From positions 148,601-185,889 of the forward strand of contig DBYO01000019.1 in NCBI GenBank assembly GCA_002310235.1: 37,289 nucleotides of DNA, given 5' to 3'. Both the position numbers and the translations under genes were made by a program. The DNA is from Bacteroidales bacterium UBA1184 (GTDB lineage Bacteria > Bacteroidota > Bacteroidia > Bacteroidales > ML635J-15). Shown piece after piece: positions 7,128 to 16,212 of this stretch. Each line of letters starts with the position of its first letter. Position 1 is the first letter of the stretch. Below the pieces are notes generated by a model. That model did no database searches. It worked only from the letters and a program-made list of their open reading frames with translations, and was not told where the DNA came from.

Positions 7128-8699
7128 ATGCTAAAGAAAACATTACTATACCTAATCTCAATAACGATTGCCAGCATCGCTCTTGCGCAGGACGACTTTA
7201 CTATAGGTCACCTGCAAAACATGCGCGATGCCGACATATATTTCAAAGGCGTTAACACCGCCATCAGACCTGCAACCGGTGTCGAAAACGAAGTTTACGA
7301 CAGCCTTATCTTCCCCGAAAACGACAAGGTTGAGAAAAACTGGTTCGTCCGCAAGCTGTTCCACGAACACCTATTTATTATTGGCAACGAAAAATACAAG
7401 GTCTATATCGACCCTGTATTCGACTTCCGCTACAACAGGCTAAACGACCTCTCCGACTATAAAAATCCTATAGGCATCAACGGCTACACCAACACTCGCG
7501 GTGCGATTGTCCACGCAAAACTGAGCGAATATGTTTACCTGAACACCAGTTTCTATGAAAATCAGGCTATGCTGCCAGCATATATGGCAGAAGTTTACCG
7601 AATAAAAGGCAATATTCCCGGATATGCCCGAGTGAAGAAACTAAACGGCTATACTGAATTCGACTATGCCAATGCCTACGGAAACATTTCGTTCCGCCCA
7701 ATCAAATGCCTCAACTTCACACTAGGCTACGACCGCCTTTTCATCGGCGACGGACTTCACTCGATGATACTTTCCGACTACGCAGCGCCAATGCCATACG
7801 TAAAGACAAGCGTAAAGTTCGGCAAATGGGAATACGTGAACCTCGTCACGCGCCTTATGCAGTACAATACGATGCAAAATGTTGAAACAGCCGACAAAAC
7901 CAGCAAGGTTGCGACATACAACTTCATGATTTACAACCCACAAAATGGCTGGCAGTTCACATTCTTCGAGCAAAGCGTAATCGACCACAAGAACAAGACA
8001 TTCTGGGAAGGGCTTGCACAGGGAATTCCTGTAGCAAGACTCTTCTACCCTATCTTTGCAGACAATACCAATGCACGATTCGGCGCAAATGTCATGTACG
8101 AAAATCCCAAAATTGGAATTTTTTACACACAAATGGCCATGAATATTGACAAGTATATAATGATAAACTCTGATTCGTCTTATACCTCATACACCGAACC
8201 CAACATGGACTTCCAGATTGGATACAAAAACCACAACCTACTAAATGTCAAAGGTCTGCATATACAATTGGAATACAATCTTGCCTACCAGTTCCGCACA
8301 TTCTGGCGTAGCAACGTAAACGGCAACGGCAAACATTCAGACTGGCACTCATCAAATACACTCAACTCTAACTACGGACAGTCACTCACAATACCAAAGA
8401 ACCAAAGAACATATTTATTTACAGCAATGCTTTCTTACCAAATAAAATGGTTCAAAGTGATGGCTATGTATAATATTTCTCCTCACACCACCTATCTTGA
8501 ACCATATTATATTTCATACGCATATCCAGACAATTTCGTTCATCCTCGCGACCAGTTCGACTTCCAGTTCATCTACGAAATGAACCCCGTGAACCGAATG
8601 CAGTGGTTTGCAGGAATATCGATGTACTACCTCGCGGACAAACCTCTCGACTACTACTTCAGCATTGGATTCAGGACAGCATTAAGGAACAACTATTAA
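7128..8699 (+). CDS. Outer-membrane barrel protein, Wzi capsule-assembly/RemB-like (first of pair)
   Basis: A 523-residue protein with a clear Sec signal peptide (hydrophobic core ending SIALA before QDD) and alternating aromatic/polar strands typical of an outer-membrane beta-barrel. The central LGYDRLFIGDGLHSMILSD followed by PYVKTSVKFG resembles the conserved GDGYRSLLLSD...PYLK segment of Wzi-type capsule assembly proteins and the gliding-related RemB proteins of Bacteroidota. The C-terminal part has repeated amphipathic strands and ends FSIGFRTALRNNY, an aromatic end like many barrels. ATG 7128 is chosen because it opens the signal peptide. Only 12 nt separate it from its paralogue, so the two are co-transcribed. 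Binding or export of surface polysaccharide is inferred. A gliding-type role is the alternative. Confidence 0.72.
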   Translation: MLKKTLLYLISITIASIALAQDDFTIGHLQNMRDADIYFKGVNTAIRPATGVENEVYDSLIFPENDKVEKNWFVRKLFHEHLFIIGNEKYKVYIDPVFDFRYNRLNDLSDYKNPIGINGYTNTRGAIVHAKLSEYVYLNTSFYENQAMLPAYMAEVYRIKGNIPGYARVKKLNGYTEFDYANAYGNISFRPIKCLNFTLGYDRLFIGDGLHSMILSDYAAPMPYVKTSVKFGKWEYVNLVTRLMQYNTMQNVETADKTSKVATYNFMIYNPQNGWQFTFFEQSVIDHKNKTFWEGLAQGIPVARLFYPIFADNTNARFGANVMYENPKIGIFYTQMAMNIDKYIMINSDSSYTSYTEPNMDFQIGYKNHNLLNVKGLHIQLEYNLAYQFRTFWRSNVNGNGKHSDWHSSNTLNSNYGQSLTIPKNQRTYLFTAMLSYQIKWFKVMAMYNISPHTTYLEPYYISYAYPDNFVHPRDQFDFQFIYEMNPVNRMQWFAGISMYYLADKPLDYYFSIGFRTALRNNY

Positions 8700-8711
8700 A
8701 ATCGACGCAAA

Positions 8712-10286
8712 ATGAAACGAATAGCATTAATATCAATCATAATTCTCGCGTCGGTAACAGCCTTCGCACAGAACCTGCAGGTTCGCGACTTCCGCATTGC
8801 CCGCGACATAGAAAAGTCGGCAAACGGCAAATTCTCGACCACCCACTCGTCAATGAAGCCGTACAGAACCACACCGCAGACCGAAATTTCGGATTCCATT
8901 GTCCCGATGAGCGACTTTGTAGCATACAAACTTCAAAAGCCAAAAGTATTCTTGAATATTGCACCATTATATAATCTATACGGAAATTTCAATGCGCTTA
9001 GAAGGCCTTACATGGAACGTTGCCAACTGAACGAAACGCTCGGATTCCTCGTTGACTTCTCGTTAATGGACAAGTTAAACATCAACTACTCCTTAACTGA
9101 AAGATTTTTAACTCACTCAAAATATGTATACTGTTATGAGGATGGATTTAACTTTGACGAAGTCTGGGGCTTCTTTACCGAAAATCAGTTTTATCCATAC
9201 TTGCTTTCATTCGAACAGACTTTCAACATTAACTACACTCCTGCCGAATTTTTCAGCATTGAAGCCGGAAACGGAAAACAGTTCTACGGCGACGGCTACC
9301 GTTCGTTGCTACAGTCCGACTACAGCGGAAACCATCCGTACATAAAGATTGAAAGCGAATTCCTGAACTTCAAGTATTCGTGCACGTGGTCTAGGTTCGG
9401 CAATCCGACCCATTACAATTCATACAACATTCCCAAATACAATGTCACTCATTACCTCGACTGCCGCATAGGCAAGCATGTCAATATAGGATTATTCGAG
9501 TCGGTAATGTCAAAGAAATTCATGTCGTTCGAATTCTTCAACCCGGTTGTTTTCTTCCGCCCTGTTGACTATGCTCTTGGCAGCGACAACAACGCGCTTA
9601 TGGGTGCAAATTTCAAAGTTTCGTTCAGCCAGAAGAACTGCGTATATGCACAGTTTGTCCTTGACGATGTGATTGTCGGACAACTTATGAACGACATCAG
9701 ACATAGGCTTAATAGTTCTTATACAGGACAATACGGCTGGTTTGCCAACAAATGGGGCATCCAAGGCGGAATTAAGTTCTTCGATATGTTCAAGGTCAAG
9801 GGTTTAGATTGCTTTGTCGAAGGAAACATTGTCCGCCCATACACCTATTCGCACAGCGTACGCGAGTTAACCTACACATGCAACGGCAAGCCTCTCGCCC
9901 ACCCGCTTGGTGCAAACTTCGTCGAAGGTGTTGGCGGAATTAGCTACTTCAACGACTTCATTGAATGCAACCTAAAGGTTGCGTACGCAATTGTCGGAGC
10001 CGATTCTTCACAAAATTCGCACTTTGGACAAAATGTATTCTACACTACGATGGACGCCTACATGCCTAGCCAGAACAATATTCCAGTTTCAAGCTACTAT
10101 AATGTACTCCTTCAGGGCATACGTACAAATGTTGCAACCGTGAAATTCGACATCGCATATTATCCGCTCAAGAACAAGGCGCTGTCGGTATTTACAGAAA
10201 TTGCACTGCGCTACAACAGCAACGAACTGCGGAAAGATAAGTATCTGGGAGTGTGTGTCGGAGTTAGATCGAGGCTAATAAGGTAG
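8712..10286 (+). CDS. Outer-membrane barrel protein, Wzi/RemB-like (second of pair)
   Basis: A 524-residue paralogue of the preceding gene. The signal peptide ends VTAFA before QNL. The core motif is closer to consensus: GNGKQFYGDGYRSLLQSD, then HPYIKIESEF. Further on, HPLGANFVEG and the terminal YLGVCVGVRSRLIR look like late barrel strands. Having two different members side by side suggests non-redundant partners of one outer-membrane machine, possibly with the divergent initiating transferase. After the stop comes the hairpin-rich repeat cluster instead of a simple terminator. Function is inferred from family resemblance only. Confidence 0.75.
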   Translation: MKRIALISIIILASVTAFAQNLQVRDFRIARDIEKSANGKFSTTHSSMKPYRTTPQTEISDSIVPMSDFVAYKLQKPKVFLNIAPLYNLYGNFNALRRPYMERCQLNETLGFLVDFSLMDKLNINYSLTERFLTHSKYVYCYEDGFNFDEVWGFFTENQFYPYLLSFEQTFNINYTPAEFFSIEAGNGKQFYGDGYRSLLQSDYSGNHPYIKIESEFLNFKYSCTWSRFGNPTHYNSYNIPKYNVTHYLDCRIGKHVNIGLFESVMSKKFMSFEFFNPVVFFRPVDYALGSDNNALMGANFKVSFSQKNCVYAQFVLDDVIVGQLMNDIRHRLNSSYTGQYGWFANKWGIQGGIKFFDMFKVKGLDCFVEGNIVRPYTYSHSVRELTYTCNGKPLAHPLGANFVEGVGGISYFNDFIECNLKVAYAIVGADSSQNSHFGQNVFYTTMDAYMPSQNNIPVSSYYNVLLQGIRTNVATVKFDIAYYPLKNKALSVFTEIALRYNSNELRKDKYLGVCVGVRSRLIR

Positions 10287-10541
10287 TTTCTAGGTTTCTA
10301 TGAGCTTCGCCCGTTTCTAGGTTTCACGTTTCTGCGCTACGCTGTTTCTATGGCTTCGCCGTTTCTGGGTTTCACGTTTCTGCGCTACGCTGTTTAACTA
10401 CGTTGAGGGCTTCGCCGTTCTGTGGCTTCGCCGTTTCTGTGTTTAACTTCGTTGAGGGCTTCGCCGTTCACGCTTCTACGCTGCGCCGTTTCTTGGGCTA
10501 AAGCCCGTTTCTGGTTTCTAGTTGCAGAAACAGAACAGTTA
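10287..10541. repeat. Hairpin-rich degenerate repeat cluster A between convergent genes
   Basis: No ORF. It is built from short words GTTTCTGG, TTCACG, GGCTTCGCC and CGTTGAGGG. GTTTCACG...ACGCTGTTT (27 bp) occurs exactly at 10321-10347 and 10369-10395. A second 28-bp word occurs at 10393-10420 and again, with one change, at 10442-10469. The period is about 48-49 bp. Many words are mini-palindromes (GGC-TTC-GCC), and GGGCTAAAGCCC is another near 10495. It lies between a plus gene end and a minus gene end and is mirrored by cluster B at 25987-26202. Confidence 0.85.
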
Positions 10542-11714
10542 CTATTTTTGTGTTCCGATTATTATTTCGCTAAGTTTTGCGGTTGTCGTTTCCCAGTTGT
10601 AGTTACTGCGAACAAAGTCGTAGCCGGCATCGGACAACTCTCGGTACTTTTCAGCATTGGTCATAAGCATTCTCACGGCATCAGCATATTCCTGCGGAGA
10701 ATTGCAAATCAGCAGTTCTTTTCCATCACGAGCATTTTCGAGCGGACGGCCCGCCAGCTGTGAGGTTATGCATGGCAGACGCGTTGCCATAGCCTCGAGA
10801 AGTTTGTTCTGCAAGCCCGTACCGAGCCTCATGGGTGCAATAAAAATCCGCGACTTAGCATAATATTCCGACATTGAATCAACCCAGCCGGTCACAACTA
10901 CATTCTCCGATGCCAATGCCATAACTCTTGCCGACGGCGTTGCACCACAAATTGCCAGCTTCATTGTCGGGAAATCATTTTTAAGCAATGGGAGGATTTG
11001 TTTTACAAGGTATTCTGCAGCATCAATATTGGGTGCATAGTTCATATTGCCGGCAAAAATGAGGTCATATTCCTTAGAAATTTGCACACTAGCAAACTGT
11101 TCCAAATCAACGCCGTTTGGTATTACATGGATGCTTTTCTTATCGTCGTGCGGAATTAAATCCCTATCCACAGCCGTAATTATTGTGCAATTGTCAAAAA
11201 GCGACATAGCCTTACGCTCACATCTGCACAAACGACGGTATTCCATTGCAAACAACGGCTTGCTGTAAAATGGAGCAAGTTCCTTGCGGCGAAGCATTCC
11301 TTTCGATAATACATCCTGATAATCGAGAGTCTTGGAAACATTTATATCCTTTGTATAGTCGATTACACGTACCAACTGGCAATATATATGATCTGGATTC
11401 ACCCTGCCGACTATTTCATCGAATTTACGTTTTGCCCTAGAACTGTAAAAATATCCGCATTGTATAGGTTTTCCAGAAATAAATGCGAGAAACATATTCC
11501 ACAATTGTACGATTTTGCCAATATTCAAGATATGCACTTCCTTGCAAAACTGCGACAAATTTTCTACTGCTTTAGGATGTACCTGACTATCGTTCAATGC
11601 GACAAGATATATTTCGTGTTCCTGCGAAAGCACACGTAACTGGTGATAAGCTCTAAGCTTATCTCCTTTTTCCAACGGAAAAGGCACTCTCGACAACAGA
11701 ACCAAAATCTTCAT
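10542..11714 (-). CDS. Glycosyltransferase family 4 (GT-B fold), EPS/sugar transferase type
   Basis: A 390-residue GT-B glycosyltransferase. The N-terminal acceptor domain opens with the SRVPFPLEKGDKLRAYH loop typical of the Stp1/EpsH1-associated group of GT4 enzymes. The donor domain (from about residue 215) has DLIFAGNMNYAPNIDA, VTGWVDSMSEYY and the nucleotide-sugar site RLGTGLQNKLLEAMA. It is predicted cytosolic, using a nucleotide sugar on a lipid-linked or surface glycan. It follows another GT4 gene by 54 nt but also has its own promoter-like box with the AATCGTAAAT motif. The sugar specificity is unknown. Confidence 0.87.
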   Translation of the reverse strand: MKILVLLSRVPFPLEKGDKLRAYHQLRVLSQEHEIYLVALNDSQVHPKAVENLSQFCKEVHILNIGKIVQLWNMFLAFISGKPIQCGYFYSSRAKRKFDEIVGRVNPDHIYCQLVRVIDYTKDINVSKTLDYQDVLSKGMLRRKELAPFYSKPLFAMEYRRLCRCERKAMSLFDNCTIITAVDRDLIPHDDKKSIHVIPNGVDLEQFASVQISKEYDLIFAGNMNYAPNIDAAEYLVKQILPLLKNDFPTMKLAICGATPSARVMALASENVVVTGWVDSMSEYYAKSRIFIAPMRLGTGLQNKLLEAMATRLPCITSQLAGRPLENARDGKELLICNSPQEYADAVRMLMTNAEKYRELSDAGYDFVRSNYNWETTTAKLSEIIIGTQK

Positions 11715-11730
11715 ATCTTTATTTGGGGTG

Positions 11731-11754
11731 CAAAAGTAAAAAATATTTACGATT
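11731..11754 (-). promoter_or_regulatory. AATCGTAAAT-N6-TACTTTTG promoter motif before GT4 gene
   Basis: Minus strand: AATCGTAAAT (11745-11754), 6 bp, TACTTTTG (11731-11738), 16 nt before the ATG. The same arrangement occurs before pepP and kamE. No -33 TTTG is visible. Confidence 0.55.
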
Positions 11755-11768
11755 CTAGGAGTACGTTT

Positions 11769-12971
11769 TTAGATTGAATAGAAGCCGACCAAATTTCTGG
11801 CAATCTCATCATTGTCATAGTTTTCATGGACAAACCGCCTTGCTTCTGCAGAAATTTCATCACACAAAGTGCGATTATCAGCCAACTTTTCCATACATTC
11901 GATGAACTTCGATGCCTCATCGGCAATTAGTATATTCCTACCATTTTCGGTTGCAATGCCTTCTGTTCCTATCGTAGTTGTAATAACCGCCCTGCCAGCA
12001 GCCATAGCCTCCACCACTTTCACTCTCATTCCACTTCCCGACATAAGAGGCACAACGAAAATCGTCCCTGTTGCATAAAAATCCGCCACATTTTCCAATT
12101 CACCATGATAGTCAACACCATTGGAAATCAAGAAGTCAGCAAATCCCTTATCAGCATTTCGCCCCGCAACACGGAATTTCGCCCCACTATGCCTAATACG
12201 ATACTCACTCCAGACATTCCGCACAAACCACTCCAATCCTTCGATGTTTGGCTGCCAGTCGAGTGCACCCAAGAACGAAAAACTTGGGAACTCCGCAGTT
12301 GAATTGTCTATTGAAAACAATGGGGACATAGGTTCAAGCCCTAGTGGGACTACATGCATAGGCTTTGCATTACCATTCTGCGAAAAGAAATCGGCATCGC
12401 GACTGGTTATAGGCACAAGCAAATCGTATGAATTGATGTACGCAAGTTCGAAACTGCGCATACGCTTTGCAATAATGCGCTTATACCACTTTTTCGACAA
12501 CGACTTTTCGTTTTCGACCATACGCTGCCATATTTCGTGCTCAACGTTGTGAGCCCGCAAAGCGATTTTTGCCGACGAATATTTCCGAATCGTCTCTATG
12601 TAGGGACAAAGATACAAGCCTTCGAGCTGAATCACATCGTATTGTTTTTCGGAAAGCAAACTACGCAACTTTTCTTCAAAAGCCTTGCTTACAAACCTTT
12701 CGGCATTGTATGGCATCGACGAGAAAAGCAAATTACGCAATGCTTTTGTCGCCTTGATTGCAGTATCAACCTCAACGGTGAAAAAGTTGATTTCCGATGA
12801 TATTTCTGCCGGGATATCCTCAACTTTACAGAAATGCTTGGGTGTATTCATTGCCAGCAAGTCAACATCGCATCCGCACTTGCGTAACGAACGTGCAAGC
12901 GAAAGCGTAGCGATTGTCCCCCCATCCTTGGCGGGATAAGGCATTTTATTGTCGACGACCAGAATCCTCAT
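11769..12971 (-). CDS. Glycosyltransferase family 4 (GT-B fold)
   Basis: A 400-residue GT-B enzyme starting MRILVVDNKMPYPAKDGG, the flexible glycine-containing acceptor-side loop. LRAHNVEHEIW is the inter-domain motif seen in many bacterial GT4 proteins. The donor domain has FSFLGALDWQPNIEG, and MSGSGMRVKVVEAMAAGRAVI as the ExxxxxxxE-type nucleotide-sugar site with a following TTTIGTEGI. It lies 16 nt after the LPP20-like gene and 54 nt before a second GT4 gene, so the pair probably act on the same glycan. The acceptor and sugar are unknown. Confidence 0.87.
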   Translation of the reverse strand: MRILVVDNKMPYPAKDGGTIATLSLARSLRKCGCDVDLLAMNTPKHFCKVEDIPAEISSEINFFTVEVDTAIKATKALRNLLFSSMPYNAERFVSKAFEEKLRSLLSEKQYDVIQLEGLYLCPYIETIRKYSSAKIALRAHNVEHEIWQRMVENEKSLSKKWYKRIIAKRMRSFELAYINSYDLLVPITSRDADFFSQNGNAKPMHVVPLGLEPMSPLFSIDNSTAEFPSFSFLGALDWQPNIEGLEWFVRNVWSEYRIRHSGAKFRVAGRNADKGFADFLISNGVDYHGELENVADFYATGTIFVVPLMSGSGMRVKVVEAMAAGRAVITTTIGTEGIATENGRNILIADEASKFIECMEKLADNRTLCDEISAEARRFVHENYDNDEIARNLVGFYSI

Positions 12972-12987
12972 CGAAAAAACGGACTAA

Positions 12988-14037
12988 CTATTTTATGTTA
13001 TCCTCCAAAATCTTCAGCAACTTGTTTTCTAAATCCCTGTAAGCTGCATATGCGGCCTCATCGTAGCTTTTCAGGAAACTGCCTTTTATCGACAATTTAT
13101 TGTCGTAAACAGGTTTTTCCTCAGACTTCTTCTGCAAAGTAATATTTGCGTCAACATACGAATAATAAGTAGTCTGTGTACCATTCGACATGGTATTGTA
13201 CTTCCTGGCTGTAGATCTTACCACAAGGACATAGGTGGCGTTAGCCTTATCAGTCGTATAACCGTATCCGCGTGTTCCCAACCAGTCTTTAATGCTTTCC
13301 TGCATGTTCCAATACGGCTGGCTAAACACTTCGGCGCTATAATCGACAGCGACCATAATCTTTGGACCGATAGTCTTGAAGCAATCCTTCAGTTCTACTA
13401 TACATTCCATGTGCTTTTCTCGCAAAGCGTCGATTGTCTCCTGATTACAATTGAAAACCCTCAGAAGGATAAGTTCGCTCGAAGCTCTTTTTAATCTTGG
13501 AAGTATCGACTCAAGAATCAACCTTGCGTTATCGTTATTTCCTTCGGCAATAGAAGTCTTTGCCTTTGCCAAAGCCTCAGAAAATAATTTATGCGACGAA
13601 GCTATATCGTCGCAATACAATTTGCTTGCAGCTTCCTTTTCAATATATGCTATAGCGCAACCATGATGTGTATAATTGTTGTAAAACCTCTTTTTCTCGA
13701 TTATTTTTGATCCCACATTAGAATCATAACCATTTTCTTCAATATAGCTTACAACAGCATCCTCGTCGATTCTCAACGTCTGCAATGCAACGAAGTTGTG
13801 AACTGCAACCTTTACACTCTTCAATAGACGGTTGACAGCATTTTTCTCAAGACCGGACAAAAAATCATCTTCGGGCTTTATTTCCTCGTTTTCGCCAGGC
13901 TGCAAACTCGAAAAATACTTGTCGGTAGTGTATGCCTGCCATTCTTCGGGACATTCCTTCTGTGCTACTGCAGAGGTCACTATCCCCATCAAAATCAATA
14001 CATTAACAATAAAAATTCTAATTGTATCCATAATCAT
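12988..14037 (-). CDS. Secreted protein of unknown function, LPP20-like N-terminal region
   Basis: A 349-residue protein with a signal peptide (hydrophobic core ending VTSAVA before QKECPEEW), so periplasmic or outer membrane. The opening PEEW, then a helix with many Ala/Asn and VKVAVHNFV, weakly resembles the LPP20 lipoprotein domain, but the lipidation Cys is not at the usual place. A helical middle (about residues 130-220) is followed by a C-terminal beta-rich part with ATYVLVVRSTARKY and YYSYVDANITLQKK, like CsgG/LPP20-associated domains. The start at 14037 is favoured because its ATG overlaps the cdd stop as ATGA, which implies translational coupling. ATG 14031 is an alternative. The role is unknown. 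The link to cdd and GT4 genes may be only operon packing. Confidence 0.6.
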   Translation of the reverse strand: MIMDTIRIFIVNVLILMGIVTSAVAQKECPEEWQAYTTDKYFSSLQPGENEEIKPEDDFLSGLEKNAVNRLLKSVKVAVHNFVALQTLRIDEDAVVSYIEENGYDSNVGSKIIEKKRFYNNYTHHGCAIAYIEKEAASKLYCDDIASSHKLFSEALAKAKTSIAEGNNDNARLILESILPRLKRASSELILLRVFNCNQETIDALREKHMECIVELKDCFKTIGPKIMVAVDYSAEVFSQPYWNMQESIKDWLGTRGYGYTTDKANATYVLVVRSTARKYNTMSNGTQTTYYSYVDANITLQKKSEEKPVYDNKLSIKGSFLKSYDEAAYAAYRDLENKLLKILEDNIK

Positions 14038-14519
14038 TTCTTTAATTCATTACTTGTAAAAATAAAAGGTAGCAAATCTGATGCCGAATCGAATTCATAA
14101 ACCTCATCCTTTCCGACAAGCAGCACTCGCATAGCTTTTTTCTGCCTACTTTCGGTTTCGGTAAGCACCTGACGACAGGCTCCGCATGGAGGAATTGGCT
14201 CGCTGCGGTAGTCGCCATTTTCATCGAGGACTGTTATAAGGAGCGTATTCACTGCAACGTCGGGATATTTTGCATTTGCATAAAATACAGTTACACGCTC
14301 AGCGCAAAGTCCAGACGGGAATGCAGCATTCTCCTGATTGTTACCACTGACAATTTCTCCATTTTCGAGTAGCACAGCTGCACCCACTCTGAAATTTGAA
14401 TATGGAGCGTATGCTTTATGCGCTGCTTCTGTTGCTATGTTTAGCAGATTGCGTTCGTAATCCGAAAGTTCGTTGAGACTTTTTACAAAATATTTGATCT
14501 TAAGCTCGTTAATCTCCAT
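14034..14519 (-). CDS. cdd: Cytidine deaminase
   Basis: A 161-residue homotetramer-type cytidine deaminase that converts cytidine or deoxycytidine to uridine forms in pyrimidine salvage. The zinc site is complete: C72-A-E74 (Glu as proton shuttle) and PCGAC with C112 and C115. Substrate contacts sit in NFRVGAAV and NNQENAAFPSG. It overlaps the end of ispH by 11 nt and the next gene by 4 nt (ATGA), so it sits in a tightly coupled operon with cmk upstream, another pyrimidine gene. Confidence 0.95.
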   Translation of the reverse strand: MEINELKIKYFVKSLNELSDYERNLLNIATEAAHKAYAPYSNFRVGAAVLLENGEIVSGNNQENAAFPSGLCAERVTVFYANAKYPDVAVNTLLITVLDENGDYRSEPIPPCGACRQVLTETESRQKKAMRVLLVGKDEVYEFDSASDLLPFIFTSNELKK

Positions 14520-15372
14520 TGTTTCGGGATTTTATAATTTCACAACATTGTTTTCTAACATCTTCAAGCAGCCACGAAGGTGTTGAATTGGCTCCGCTAA
14601 TGCCAACATTGTCGCAACCAACAAACCATTCATCATGCAAATCGGCGACTTCGGTAACGAAATAGGATTTTGGATTGGCAGAACGGCAAACGTCGTATAG
14701 CATTCTGCCATTGGAACTTGCCTCATCGCTGACAAAAATTACGACTTCATACTTTTCGCAAAACTCTTTAAGCCTTGGAATTCTATTTTTCACGCTTCCG
14801 CAAACGGTCTCGTGAACTTCTACTTTTGCATTTTTCCTTTTCAAAACTTCTGCCACTTGAAGATACAAAAGATAATCGGCTGTAGTTTGCGAAAAGAGTG
14901 CAATTTTTCCATCAATATTCAGTTTTTCCGCCTCTTCAACCGACGAAACCACAATTGCATTTCCTTCGGTCTGTCCCACCAAACCATTTACTTCGGCATG
15001 ACCTTTCTTGCCGAAAATAACGACTTTGCAATCAGACTCGTTAATGTATTTTTGCGCAATAAGTTCTTGTAGTTTAAGCACGACAGGACAAGTTTCGTCA
15101 ACTACCGTTATGCCAAGTCGTTTTGCTTCGGCGTAGGTTGATGGTGGTTCACCATGAGCCCGCACCATCATTCGTGATGGAGGATTTGCAAGCATTTCGT
15201 TTCTATCAATCGTATGAAGTCCAAGCTTTTCGAGACGATTTTCTTCCTTCTGATTGTGAACAATCTTGCCAAGACAATATGCAGAACCGTGCTTCGCCAG
15301 TTCGTTTTCGGCCGAACCAATGGCCTTGGTCACACCAAAGCAAAATCCCGCGTATTTATCTATATCTACCAC
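14509..15372 (-). CDS. ispH: 4-hydroxy-3-methylbut-2-enyl diphosphate reductase
   Basis: A 287-residue [4Fe-4S] enzyme for the last MEP-pathway step, making IPP and DMAPP. The three cluster cysteines are present at C11, C95 and C191. Active-site residues appear in KIVHNQKE (His40), VRAHGE (His73), KGHAEVNG (His125 and Glu127), and the SGANSTPSWL substrate loop. The start is the GTG at 15372: a TAG lies two codons upstream in frame, and no other start keeps C11 at the normal distance. With ispE at 19907 this shows the non-mevalonate route. It lies 80 nt after cmk, across an 8-bp tandem repeat. Confidence 0.95.
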   Translation of the reverse strand: MVDIDKYAGFCFGVTKAIGSAENELAKHGSAYCLGKIVHNQKEENRLEKLGLHTIDRNEMLANPPSRMMVRAHGEPPSTYAEAKRLGITVVDETCPVVLKLQELIAQKYINESDCKVVIFGKKGHAEVNGLVGQTEGNAIVVSSVEEAEKLNIDGKIALFSQTTADYLLYLQVAEVLKRKNAKVEVHETVCGSVKNRIPRLKEFCEKYEVVIFVSDEASSNGRMLYDVCRSANPKSYFVTEVADLHDEWFVGCDNVGISGANSTPSWLLEDVRKQCCEIIKSRNNGD

Positions 15373-15385
15373 TTGCTATTTACTA

Positions 15386-15414
15386 TTTGAAGATTTGAAG
15401 ATTTGAAGATTTGA
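15386..15414. repeat. 8-bp tandem repeat between cmk and ispH
   Basis: TTTGAAGA occurs three times in a row (15386-15409) plus a partial fourth copy TTTGA, ending 14 bp upstream of the ispH GTG. It is a slippage-prone tract in the ispH leader. Confidence 0.85.
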
Positions 15415-15452
15415 CGGTTATCAATGGTTTCGTTTCCTTCATTTCGACAAGA

Positions 15453-16151
15453 TCAATGGGCGGATTTTATCCTCTCCATAGCCCAGTCGTAGGCAACCTG
15501 CAACTGCTCTTCCCTAGTTATATGCGAATTGTCGAGCACCACAGCATCATCGGCCTTGCGAAGCGGACTTTCTGCCCGACTTTGATCAATACGGTCGCGT
15601 TCCTGAAGGTTTTGCTTAACCTCGTCCATGTCGGCAGGCTCGCCTTTCGACAACATCTCGTCGTAGCGTCTCTGTGCACGAACATCAACATCCGCTGTAA
15701 CGAAAATTTTCAGTTCGGCATTTGGAAATACTGTAGTTCCAATGTCGCGACCGTCCATCACAACGCCCTTTGCCTCGCCCATTTTCTGTTGCTGAGCAAC
15801 CATCACATGGCGAACTTCAGGAACTGCTGCTACAGGGCTAACCCACTGCGACACATATATTCTGCGAATTTCGCGTTCTACATTTGCGCCATTGAGAAAT
15901 GTCTGCAGTTCACCGTTTTCATTAAGTTCGAAATGAATACTAATGTCACCTAGTCTAGAAATAAGCTGCTGCGTATCAAGTTCTTCATCAACAACCATAT
16001 TGTTTCTAAGCGCATACAGCGTAACCGCACGATACATTGCACCTGTATCTATATACACATATCCCAGCTTTGCAGCAAGCTGCTTTGCAAGGGTGCTTTT
16101 CCCACACGATGAAAAGCCGTCAACGGCTATTGTTATTTTCTTTTCTGACAT
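15453..16151 (-). CDS. cmk: Cytidylate kinase (CMP kinase)
   Basis: A 232-residue CMP/dCMP kinase. The P-loop GFSSCGKST spans residues 12-20, followed by YIDTGAMYRAVT (NMP-binding), VVMDGRDIGTTVFPNAELK (the typical Cmk signature) and RDRIDQSRAESPLRKADDAVVLDNS in the LID/C-terminal part. It supplies CDP for nucleic-acid and phospholipid precursors and, indirectly, the CTP used by the MEP pathway. It lies 61 nt after pepP and upstream of ispH in the same direction. This cmk-ispH neighbourhood recurs in Bacteroidota. Confidence 0.95.
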   Translation of the reverse strand: MSEKKITIAVDGFSSCGKSTLAKQLAAKLGYVYIDTGAMYRAVTLYALRNNMVVDEELDTQQLISRLGDISIHFELNENGELQTFLNGANVEREIRRIYVSQWVSPVAAVPEVRHVMVAQQQKMGEAKGVVMDGRDIGTTVFPNAELKIFVTADVDVRAQRRYDEMLSKGEPADMDEVKQNLQERDRIDQSRAESPLRKADDAVVLDNSHITREEQLQVAYDWAMERIKSAH

Positions 16152-16177
16152 ATCTCTATGGTTATGGCATTATGCAC

Positions 16178-16198
16178 GGGCAGGATTAAACCCTGCCC
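16178..16198. repeat. GGGCAGG/CCTGCCC hairpin between pepP and cmk
   Basis: A perfect 7-bp stem with a 7-nt loop and no T tract on either side. It is probably an mRNA processing or repeat element, not a terminator. Confidence 0.55.
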
Positions 16199-16212
16199 TT
16201 ACACAAATACGC

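Noticed and set aside
16178..16198. GGGCAGG/CCTGCCC hairpin as a terminator of pepP
   Set aside because: No T tract follows on the minus strand, and cmk appears co-directional with pepP. It is listed only as a repeat.
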